Assembly (NCBI GenBank): GCA_001695595.3
Contig: MBPM02000030.1
Coordinates: forward strand, 248,001 to 312,000
Reading direction: 5' to 3'
Source of the DNA: Plasmopara viticola
Lineage: Eukaryota; Oomycota; Peronosporomycetes; Peronosporales; Peronosporaceae
DNA: 64,000 nt
Shown one piece after another: positions 54,002 through 64,000 of the stretch. Numbering within the stretch: the stretch's first letter is position 1; each line of letters begins with the position of its first letter. The notes beneath the pieces were generated by a model that had not been told where the DNA came from, did no database searches, and was given only the letters and a program-made list of their open reading frames with translations. The translations under genes and the position numbers were made by a program.

Positions 54002-57000
54002 GCACCCCCGAGCAGTAAAATTAAAGGTAATTATGTTTTACAACTAGTAATCACTTTAAAAAGAGTCAAGAGTACACAAAAGCTTTTTATCATTTTTGAA
54101 GCTTGGCGCCACTATTATACAGAGTGTCAAAATCAATCAAGTCATTGATGACAAGCGGTGGTATAGTCTGTAGAACCACAATGCAAACTCGACGAGTGGG
54201 AGTATGCTGCTTCAGCGCTTAAATGCATGTGCACATACTCTGCATAGTACGTCTTTGACGACACAATTTGCCTTTTTCGTTTACATTTTGATCTGCAAAA
54301 GGCATGGGTAGCTGAACCTTAAGCCTTTTAAAGCACTATGAGCTTATGCTGTCTTAGAAGATACGGTCGAAAAACCAGCACTGATATCCGGCATAGCTAT
54401 AAAATAAGGTATTTCCAGCAATAGTACGCAGTTGTCTGCCAAGGATGAGCACAAATTCTTACCGAAAAAGTCTGCAACACTCAGAAATTTTTTAGTGGTG
54501 CAGCTGCATCAGGCGAAAAGCTTAACCTACTTAGAAATTAATCAGCGGGTCTGCGTATACGCGCACATAGCCACGGGCCCACTTATACAGCTAAGGCCAC
54601 CAATAGGGTTTGTACAAAGGGATAGACCTTCTTTCAATTATTGTGATCCTCAAGCGGTGACATGTGGAATGCGATTTTTTTTAAATGTCATCATGAGGAG
54701 CAATTGCACGTTGGGTGCCTCCTTGACCAGTGCTGTACTCGGGATTCAACTTCCATCAAAAGCCAATGTTAGACTTGTGCTTGACTGTGCCAGCAGTCTT
54801 TGTCTACAGTCGCTCTCCAAAGATTAAGCGGAGCAATGTATATGCCATTTCGTGTATTCGTGACGCGGATGTATTCGCTACAGAAATGAAAACAATTGTG
54901 TTTTGAGCTAATTCGCAGTCCGAAGGTCACGATGAAGCTTTTGCTTTAGCGTTCTTGGCTTACACTTCACCTCAAATTGTAATTTACAAAGAAGTTGGGC
55001 CATCTAGCCTTTTGCGAGAGGTGAGGCAGCTGTACTACGGTGTTTACTTTAATTTTGAGAAAAATTAGCGATTTTCAGCGCTGGCTTTGAATCGAACATA
55101 TGAGCCGTGAATTATACAAGACCACAAATCAATTATTTTGTCAGCGACCTATATTTGAATGCGACCATGCGATCCCACCTTTCGGTGTTTGTTATGAGTA
55201 ACGTGCCAATTGCAAAAAGTCGATGCATTATACACACTTGTTGAACGTTCGTTCAGAGTATGACCGGCGCCTAAATCACAACTTCTTTGACCTATCAGAT
55301 ATTGCTTGGTGCTGTGTGTATCGAACCCATTCTGTGTGCATTTGTCCTGGTTAAGCCGTTCCTCTTTCTTTAGCACTCCATGCGTAGCAAAATCGTTTAT
55401 TTTACGATGGCTTAGTGCTAAGCGAAGCGTATTGAAGGGCATTAGCATTTTGATGAAAATCGTATTCAGGCCGAAACTAAATTAGCATAGAGCTTGATCG
55501 TGCGTATGCACTCGGGCACAACATGCAAAAGCACATACTTTCTTACAACTATCGTCTCGTGCTATGCACAACTGTAGAAATATAATATATCAGTATGTAT
55601 CTGCATAGGCTATATGTGTTCCGTGCTTGAACATACAATCAGCTGCATAGGCGTAGTTGCTCGCTTTTAAACGCACTTAGAGGATGCCGATAGTAGCACT
55701 GACGACGAGGAGAGGTATGCCACTTTCTCGCATAGGAAGTTGATAGCACCCGTACGCTTAACATCCCACCAACCTGTTTAACAACACATCCATCTCAGCG
55801 GTCGACGTCCTGGACAGGAAGGTGCCTGCATTTAGCTTATAATAAGTATGTATGACGCGCCACTTGTCAGATGTATTATTAGCAGAATAAAATTGTGGAA
55901 TAGGAAGACTTGCTCTACTTGATTGTACTTTGCACAGTAGATGCAGCAACGACGTCACATTTTACTTTTAGTAAAGACAAGTGTCGTGTTAAGCAGCATT
56001 TTGCTCCTGGAATACATGATGTAGACCCCAATCACATGTTACGCCAAAGGCCGGTCTCGCTAGACAACATCCTTGGATATTGATCTAGGTATAGTACGGT
56101 TTTATTATTACTTCAAGATTGAACTACTTTGCGTCATTTATATCCCACAAGACAACTGTATAGAATAATGCATAGACGTGGTGTTTTATTTTGGTAGAAG
56201 GACCACCACTTTGGATATGCTGTGGGTCTTATAGGGCTTTATGAGTTCGGTCATACAAATTTTTCTAGCTCAAGCAGAGCATCGAGGACAAAACTATCTT
56301 TCGCCGTATTGTGCTTTCAATCGTACATGTTGTCGCTTTATTGCTGTCAATAATTAAGTGCTATCATAAAGTGCACCCTTCCAGAAACAAAAAAGGGCAA
56401 AGACCTTGATGCTTTGGCTCTTGGCCAAATATGTCACCCGTTAGCATAGAGTAAGCGTCGCCCACCTACTTGGATAGCTGCTTGCCACTTCACATGCATG
56501 CTTAGGACTCTGTCTGCTTTGCCTTGGATTCAGGTCAGCCAAACATTACATGGATAGCGGCGAATGCCATTCACAGCAGAAACTTCTCAGCTGACAATGT
56601 ACCATTTTGCGCGTATGTGAAGGGGCTTGCCCTTTCTGTCTTCGATTAAAGCCTTTTTACGTTACCAATAACTTGCACTAATCGCCAACTCTTACGAGAA
56701 CCACTCAGTATTTTATTGCAGCTGTAAGCGCATTCATAAATTTCCGATATCATCTACGAATCTTAGCAAGTGCTGTGTCGAATGAAAGTTACTTAGTTGT
56801 TTATATTATTCTTCAAGCTTTGCGCGCAAGCGTCATTGTAGACTCCCTTCTTTTACACCTATGGTCTTCATCTCCGACAGACCCATGTCCAATCATCTAC
56901 CGATTTGGTCGAATGGCCACACTGATGGCTCTTCTATATCTTAGCAAAAGTGATTCTTTTCTCAGTACAGCTCTGCTAAGAGAAAAGCGAAGGTTTCCAA

Positions 57001-59750
57001 GGTCTCTGACACGAACCAACAGTTGTGGCGTTAATTATACTATACCCAGATTGGAGTCATAGCTCGCATCGAGGGTCAAGATTAAACGACATTTGACGCT
57101 TAAGGCGAGAAGATATGCGCTTAAATTCCCCGTACATTGATGATCGCTTACTTTTTAAAGATATCGGTGACTGTTACAATTTGCATTAAACTGACAATGG
57201 CTACTTTCCTTCGACGAAGAAGCATCACGGGTAGCTGATGGGTACCTTTTATATGCTGACCATCGTTTATGGCCAACTGAAACATTTTTCGGCGTTTTCA
57301 GTAGCCAATAGTTCGGGCTTGAGTACAAGGTTCATGTTACAGAGCACGGAGCTCGTCGAAAATAAGCCCTGTCAATTTTTGGCTTTTTCTCGATCCGAAA
57401 AAACTTTGCTTTTCTCACCGCACATACTGGGCACTATCGTTTACTGCAGTACAGCAAAACACGCGCTTGACGTTAGGTTTCGGCTTCAAAACCCGAGGTG
57501 CGCATGGCATAAGGAAGAGTCCAATCGCTTATGGCGGATGCTACTACAGATGAAGCGACATGGGAATTTCCGAGCTAACCATTAACCAGGACGTATACCT
57601 TCTCTTTTCAAGCATAGCTTCATCTAACAGTTCTGGTTTTGTGATATATCCACCACCAGCGCCGGCTAAAATTTTAAAATGGCATTTAATGCCACTTTTA
57701 TGGCGTTTTCATATAAGGTCGAGACTTTTGTTCAGATGCACGTCTCGATGTGCTGAGTGCGAGAACGACAAACTGAAAGCAAGACAGTTGATGATATACA
57801 TTGTACCAAAGCGCTTGTATTGGTTAGAAGATATGTATACAGCACTTTAACAAATTCAAGGCTGCCAAATTGCGGATGAGAATCGTCACAGACAACTTGC
57901 ACTGAATTTGTGATGGAGAAGTGCTTTAGGCCATTCGATTGTTGAAGAAAGAATGATCATCCATTGGTTTTCACGAATCGTTGAATATAAAATGTACATA
58001 AAGTGACTAGTAAATGCAAAAAGACGACAATCAGGTCGTCTTCGGGAAAAAAGTTGTCCATATCGGCCAGTAAAGTACGTAAATCCAGAACGAATGTTAC
58101 AAGCTCTCAATTTACCTTGGCGGATTACCAGAAATCGTAATTTAATACGCGATACACCTAGCAGGGTAGCATGAGAATAAAAAATGTTTCGCTTACTCAA
58201 GGTGAAACATCGCCTCAACTGAGGCATTACACATTAGTGTGCTTGCCTCTCGATTTTCAATACAATAAAACAAGCTCTTCGTTGCTCCACTCGCAACGCA
58301 ATAGCCTCGTGGCCATTTGACCTTGTTTATCCAAGAGCAAACAGGGTATTATCTTCATCCTTTTCTTCGAAGATCTTCACACACACCTTAATCACTTTGC
58401 TTTGGTCAAATTATGTCGTCACAGAGGCGGACAGCTCCAAAATATGTACTGTATGTGCTTTGACTGAACTTTAAAGAGTTTCCAAACGCGCATTGACCAT
58501 AATCAAATCGCATTTGGGCCTTAGAAAACCGATTGTCACACCTCCTCAGGGTTAAGCAGTAACACAGCTTGTTCAATTCTCTGCCTATACCAATAGGCAT
58601 GTTGTTCTCGTTTTGCAGACTCAAATTTTGCCTAACTCTAAAAGCTATCAGGTGCAGCAGATCTGGTGTAAATTTTTGCTTTTGAGAAGCCAGCTGATCT
58701 TCGTCCTGCCAACACAAGTTGCAAATCATTCCACTTGAATCGAATGGTTTATACTAGCCCAAATACTAAGGATTCGATATTACCAAATATGAGCTTAATC
58801 GTGATCCCAGTACATCATCAGAACTTGCTGCTGCAAAAACATTTTACAAATACCGGTCAACGTACACATTCCTTCTAATATGTTTGTTTACCGTGTACTA
58901 CCTTGATGTTAGCTTCTCAACTACTGCTAGTATATTGCTTCGTAGAGCTTCTCAAAGGCGGTGGACTGTCCATACTATTTATAAGTGTTGAAATCACACT
59001 TCGATTACTATAAAGCTAGTCACCCAATTTACAGCTTACCGCTATTAAAAAAGTAATACAACAATCACTTATAATCGCGTTAGCTCGCAAGAGCATAGAC
59101 GGTCATCTACGCTTAATGCCTAGAGTAATCTCAGTGACCAAAGTTATCTAACTAGTTGGTGATCCGCTGTGCAGCTCACCTGCCACTGAGTACGAGCGCG
59201 AATGCCGCCGTGTGGAAGGTCCACGACAGCGGGTTTGATAAAGGAGAAAATTATTTCCCAGACGACGCAAACTATTGCCTCGAGCTTATGGTCGGTAGGG
59301 AAGGTGACAGGTCCAACATCTTCTGAAACATATATCCGGAATTGGGGTTGCTTTGGTAGCGCTTTCCTTGGCTCATAGCTTTTGCAGTCTTGGCGAGTGA
59401 AGAGCTTTACTAGTCTGTACCTATGCGTCAGTGGCACTCCTTTTTTTTGTCCAAAAAAAAAGCTGTCTGTGAACCACCAGGCGAAGGAGAACGATTGGCA
59501 CGGGTAAATCACCGTGCTAGAGTAGCCAGTATACTTTTACTCGAGCGAGTTTAATCGGATAAGAACGTTTGACTCACCGTCTACGACGCAACAACCAACT
59601 GAAACGATATTTTGCAATAGCTCCGATAGTGCGTCGTTGTAGTATTTCGCAGCATCAGCAGCTTCGAAGTTTGCTTGTTATCGCTAAATGACCCAATTAA
59701 CTACTTTTAAAAGGCAAAAATATTAAATTCTCTCCTATTATATGGAGAAG

Positions 59751-59839
59751 ATTAATGGGCTGTTACATAAGGTGGACAGCCACTTTACGTGACAGCCCAT
59801 TAATTGTTTAAGGAGTCTTAAAAAAAGTGGTGACTCCTT
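59751..59839. repeat. Two adjacent hairpins, possible MITE relic
   Basis: At 59751-59804 arms starting ATTAATGGGCTGT and ending ACAGCCCATTAAT pair over about 25 bases with a few mismatches, around a very short loop. At 59810-59839 AAGGAGTC and GACTCCTT form a second stem. The first has the look of two terminal inverted repeats fused after loss of the interior. Confidence 0.6.
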
Positions 59840-62699
59840 GTGCACGACAAATCCCCTGTCATCAATTATACTAGGTTGCATGCGGACATTTTCCAAAGGG
59901 TCTCAAAATTGATTTTATCCCTGTCTAAATTGAGCTAAAAGCGAGCTCGAAACACGTACACATTGTATTAAATAAATCTGCTTTTCGATGGTACGCATCT
60001 TTTCCTTTATGCGAGGCATATATGGCAGTCGTTTGACAATAAAACTTACACCTTCCTACTAGCGCTTCTGTGCAGCGCACCGTGTGGTCCCGTTACTTGG
60101 TGTCCCGTGCTCAGTAGCTCATCAGTCAATCTATGGGGATATTTACAGGTTAACATGATAGTTTATTATACGACGTCGTTTGAGAAATTAGCTTGTACCG
60201 TGAGCAGCGAGTAAGGTTTTGATCATGAGAATGGAGTCTCGGTCGTAAGCCCTCACCAAAAGTTTATCGCTGCATCGGCAGGACAAGCAGTAGACGCACA
60301 GAGTAAAGTCTTAATCTTGTTTGCTTAGCAATGCACACATAATGTTCTCATCTTAGTATGTTTTGATGTTTTGCGCATGGTGTCTCACTCATGACGATAA
60401 CCATTACTTACTCACGAACAAAGGTGTTGCAGGACGTAGAATTAATCAAGTGACAGCATTACGGGCATGACACTTCCTAAATCTAAATTATGTTATACAT
60501 GTCATGTTGTTGTTGCAAAATTTATGGTGAGTAAAAGCGCCAAACGCCTGAGCGTACGAGCTGCTTGCCTCGACGAATAAGTGAAGCTCGCTTGGCTTGT
60601 ACTTCGGCTCTTTAAAGTAGCTTGCAGTGCGGTTGGACCGCGCTGCTCATATGCAAACTGCTATCACTAACAGTGCCTCTTAAGCCGCAGATGCGGAGGG
60701 CAAAGAACTAAGTGCGTGAGAATGTAGTACGCATTTGGCGGAAATTGTTTCATAGGGCTATTTACTTGACCAGGATGGCAGCTTATCTAACAATGTTTGG
60801 AGTTCTTCTTGCCAATTGACAGATTGCGATGGTCACTCTATCCGAAAAGTTGCACCAAACTATTCTAGATAAACACAAAATGTCACTGCTACAACACAAT
60901 AATGCGTATAAATGCGCTAGTTCCTGTTATCGTCTGTAATTTAGATCTTATAGGCCCAATGGCCATTTCGATGATATAACCGAAGTTGTCCTTTAACATG
61001 TAAGACAACGTCTGAGTTTAAATTTAGTAAAATAAAAACGATGTCGAATACTATAACAAGCCTCTTGACTTCACAAGGAGATTTCCTGAAGTCTTGTCAG
61101 CGCTACAGCGCTCGATACTTTCTATCAGTACAGCCTATTAGAATACTACAATAACCCTTGCGATACCTGATATCTGTCTACATTCGACAATACTGAGGCA
61201 GGATGAAGGAAGTGTCAATAGATTCTTAAGGTGTGATGATTCCTCTCCTGGAAAGTTTTTTGCAATAGGGATATATATGTCACTAGCCTCAACAAAATTA
61301 AGACGATGTCCATGATTCGTGAGAAACTTGACAGGTATAATGTTGTCACATACTTTTTCAAAGTTCAGATGCGCTGCTTCGCATGCCCATACCAAATGGT
61401 ATGCAGAGCTTATTTGTAGAATACTATTTAACGACCACTTATTTGCTTTCGAGTACACTGCGTAGTTCGTCTCTTTAAATGATCTTTTGGCAAATTCGTT
61501 AATCATTGTCTCACTTCATGCTTTATCTACTCAAGCTATACACGATCCTGCATTCAGATGTTGAATTCTGACAGCGCAAGCTCATTTAATTGTAGTTTGC
61601 ACTGGCTCCCTTTACTTTGACAAGTAAACTTAAGCTAGTCAAGTCAAGCTAATTTAAATTTCGCTGTAACTTTCTGCATTTTTTGAAGATATGTATGTCG
61701 AATACGTTCGTAATCTGGTATCTTTGGCGTTGAGCGATGAAGGCTAAGTCGCCGAAGAAAGGAATTTCACACTAATAAAAAGTACGATTGAGTTCGATGA
61801 TTGTAAGCAGGTTACAACCATTCGGCCAGACTCACAGAAAAAAATGGTTGTGCAATAAAAAAATCGACCCCATTTGAAAATTTACAGATGCGCATAAGTA
61901 TCTTTAGAGCCGAAGCATCAAGCTGCCTGAGAAAAAACCGTCAAGCGTATTTTCACTGGTGCTTTTTAAAGCTTGTTTCGTGAGTCGAGAAGCAAATGCT
62001 TTTTTCAGCCACGTCATTAGGCTAACAATTGCTAAACGTAGAAGACTAAATTTGATTTGAAAGTTGGATAGCGGGATTTATGCAGGAAGAATGATACCGA
62101 AGTGTCTAAGTTTCTCGAGTAAATCGAGATATAGTGTAATCATCGAGGAAAGAATTGTTCGTTTAGCTTTGGCATCCCCGCCCAAGATTTCAGGCTCGTT
62201 CTTCTCATGCCCAGGATCACGTCATCTTTGTTTGCGTGAAGAACAAAAAATGACTTGCTGCAGACAAGTCTGGTTTGACCCTATAGAACGCTCCAGTAGT
62301 AAGTCAATCTGCCACCGACTTTCTTGCTCTAGCTTAAGCCTATTTTTTAGCTAATTGCAACTATTTGCGCGCGCGGAGTCCGCTAAGACATGACACTCTT
62401 ATGCTACTCGCACACTAACATGCAGAATGAAAATCCACTATTGAAGTCGTTTTGAGCGCTGTTTGGCTCTTACGGGCTAAATCTCTAAGGTTTGTATCAG
62501 CTATTCATACGGGTGGGGACCATATTTCAGCAGAATGCCCCATCGCTTCCGGCAATTGACGCTTCCCTAGTTCTGAGGTCACGTTTTCTGCTAGCGATTT
62601 CAGAAAATCCTTGGGCAAAACGAACTCTCACCTGGCAGCATTCTTTTAATGAGGAAACCATGTGCCCTTGCTTGCTTGATCTAGCCTTACCAGTAGACT

Positions 62700-62731
62700 C
62701 TGCTCTTTATGCAATGCTGCATAAAGAGCAG
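62700..62731. repeat. 14-bp perfect inverted repeat
   Basis: CTGCTCTTTATGCA, four bases, TGCATAAAGAGCAG. Flanking CTTGCTTGA on the left and TCGAGCAAG on the right extend it imperfectly to about 75 bp. Confidence 0.75.
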
Positions 62732-63364
62732 TGTTCGAGCAAGCAGGCTTACGGACACCAGCTCAGGGTCCTGTATGCAGGTAACTGTCTTTCCACGGCG
62801 TTCTATATACGGACGCCTGTTTGTGGCCATACTTTTCCTGAAAAACGTTTTGCACTGCCCACTCCATACTTTGCGTGCACCTTATCATTATACAACTACG
62901 GCTTAAGATATGATTCAGCAGAACAAACCAATACCTTCATGACGTATTATGCCAGTTTGACCTGCTATAGACACCGCTTCTTACATTACGGTTTGCATTA
63001 CTTATCTAAAATAACCCCGCATTTTGTAAAGCTTCTTCTCGTGTAGCACGTTCGCAGACGAAGCGACAATTTGTGCCTCCTTAGAAGCAGGTCTAATAAC
63101 GGCAGAGCACCCGCTTGTCGATCTAGCTTATCATGTAGCGAATTGTAGAAGTGCACTATTGTTTCTCGTATCTTGAATGTAGCCTTTTTCCCTATAGAGA
63201 ATGCCCTCGTTGTGCGGATAATTCCATGATTGTGTCTATTGTTTAGTCTGCTTCTGACAATGCAGCGTAATTTTTGTATTTGTGTATTACCTTATTAAGA
63301 ATATTTGTCACCTCACCCCTTTATCGTAATATATATTGATATATATTTCTCGATTTTCAGTGGC

Positions 63365-64000
63365 ATGGCGAGTGAGAGCGAAGTGACACTGTCCTTTAGC
63401 CCCGCGGAGTACAAGAAATTGTTTCCAGCTGAGTACATGCATCAGTGCCTGGACAAAAATGTGAGGCCAGATTTGCGCGCCATCGATGCCGCACGTACCG
63501 TACATCTGCAGACAGACATAATTCAAACGGCTGCTAGCTCTAGTCTTGTTAAGCTCGGCAAGACATCGGTCGTGACGGCCATCAAGTTGGCGGTGGGAAC
63601 GCCAGCAGTTGCCACGCCTGATCAAGGAGAGATTGGTGCGATTGCTGGATATACACATTGAGACGCGTGACTGACTCCCATTACTTGCAGCCATCCAAGT
63701 GCACTTGTCACCGCTATGCTCGAACCGCTTTACATTAGGTCGACCATCGGAAGAAGCGCAAAGTATCGGCAGCCAGCTCACGAGGATTGTCGTGGGGTAA
63801 GGTGCAATAATTGACGATGATATGTGGGACTAACAAACGTTGTCATGTTTGCCACAGCTCGAGAATAGTGGAAATGGAAAGTCTGAGTATTGCTAAAGGT
63901 CAGTCGGCGTGGAAGCTCATGACGGACGTTTATTGCGTGGACCATGATGGAAACGTTCTAGATGCTGCGCTCATTTCCATCATGGCGGCGTTAAAGAAAT
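63365..64000 (+). CDS. EXOSC8: Exosome subunit RRP43/EXOSC8, RNase PH fold, partial (three exons)
   Basis: The 5' part of a non-catalytic ring subunit of the RNA exosome, which degrades and trims RNA in nucleus and cytoplasm. Exon 1 63365-63635 starts MASESEVTLSFSPAEYKKLF and includes NVRPDLRAIDAARTV (family: N-x-RPDGR) and SSLVKLGKTSVVTAIK. Intron 1 is 63636-63690 (55 bp), exon 2 63691-63796 (VHLSPLCSNRFTLGRPSEEA, family: PPLCSSRFRSGPPGEEA), intron 2 63797-63857 (61 bp), exon 3 63858 onwards (VDHDGNVLDAALISIMAALK). Splicing keeps the frame through all three. Asp-Leu-Arg replaces the more usual Asp-Gly-Arg. An AG four bases before the ATG (63359-63360) looks like the end of a 5'-UTR intron. 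The 3' part is outside the window. Confidence 0.92.

Larger units (their letters stand above)
54002..63364. other. Long gene-poor AT-rich region
   Basis: About 9.4 kb with no gene I can name. Open frames longer than 110 codons at 54432-54827 (+), 57238-57585 (+), 57886-58227 (-), 59144-59512 (-), 61138-61506 (-, ATG start) and 62492-63046 (+) have no recognisable domain; several lack an ATG. Hairpins are at 59751 and 62700. No RNA gene or terminal repeat was seen. Confidence 0.4.

Noticed and set aside
59144..59512. 122-codon minus-strand frame
   Set aside because: No domain, no promoter element and homopolymer-driven coding (runs of T and A); likely chance.
62492..63046. 184-codon plus-strand frame
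   Set aside because: No ATG at its start, no recognisable domain, and it contains a long hairpin; length alone is weak evidence.
1..64000. CRISPR arrays, bacterial operons, ribosome binding sites
   Set aside because: Introns, spaced single genes and eukaryotic protein families show this is eukaryotic nuclear DNA; no regularly spaced repeats were seen.

Overview
The window looks like a nuclear contig from an oomycete, most likely a Peronosporales plant pathogen or a close relative; this is my inference. Five things point that way. Introns are short (55-77 bp) with GT..AG ends. Two unrelated genes carry perfect matches to the oomycete core promoter (initiator plus flanking region, TCATTYYNCAWTTT) 50-65 bp before their ATG. 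There is a family of small secreted temptin-like proteins. The housekeeping genes are eukaryotic. Decayed Mutator-like and Ty3/Gypsy elements lie in AT-rich, gene-empty DNA.

Layout. 1-5012: a partial unknown gene at the left edge, a two-exon fragment of an unknown gene, then a complete but decayed Mutator-like DNA transposon with terminal inverted repeats and an 8-bp target duplication. 5013-14350: gene-poor AT-rich DNA with only fragments. 14351-25555: the gene island. All its intact genes lie on the minus strand: a PX+RING-H2 protein, N-myristoyltransferase (NMT) with a decayed second NMT copy head to head beside it, the gamma subunit of eIF2B with its C-terminal domain missing, a secreted Mid1/NALF1-like cysteine-rich protein, a small unnamed helical protein, an organellar-type glycyl-tRNA synthetase, and the cytochrome oxidase assembly factor COA5/PET191 (two exons). 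Two ~330-bp retroposon (SINE-like) copies in opposite orientation bracket the eIF2B gene. 25556-36126: gene-poor. 36127-42483: three diverged temptin-like secreted proteins on both strands. 42484-50355: gene-poor, with a 486-bp tandem duplication, a Gypsy pol relic and two doubtful secreted-effector-like relics. 50414-54001: a 910-residue protein with an unusual protein kinase domain, followed 78 bp later by a STIMATE/TMEM110-like membrane protein. 54002-63364: gene-poor, with hairpins. 63365-64000: 5' part of exosome subunit RRP43/EXOSC8, three exons, running off the right edge.

How they fit. Most genes are independent housekeeping functions: translation (eIF2B gamma, GlyRS), protein lipidation (NMT), RNA processing (RRP43), mitochondrial respiration (COA5), and membrane/ubiquitin traffic (PX-RING). 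Two genes belong to families tied to calcium channel regulation (Mid1-like and STIMATE). The temptin-like cluster is the lineage-specific secreted component. I found no RNA genes and no CRISPR array. I saw no clearly novel multi-gene system; the best leads are the local duplications, the temptin cluster, the odd kinase and the retroposon pair.
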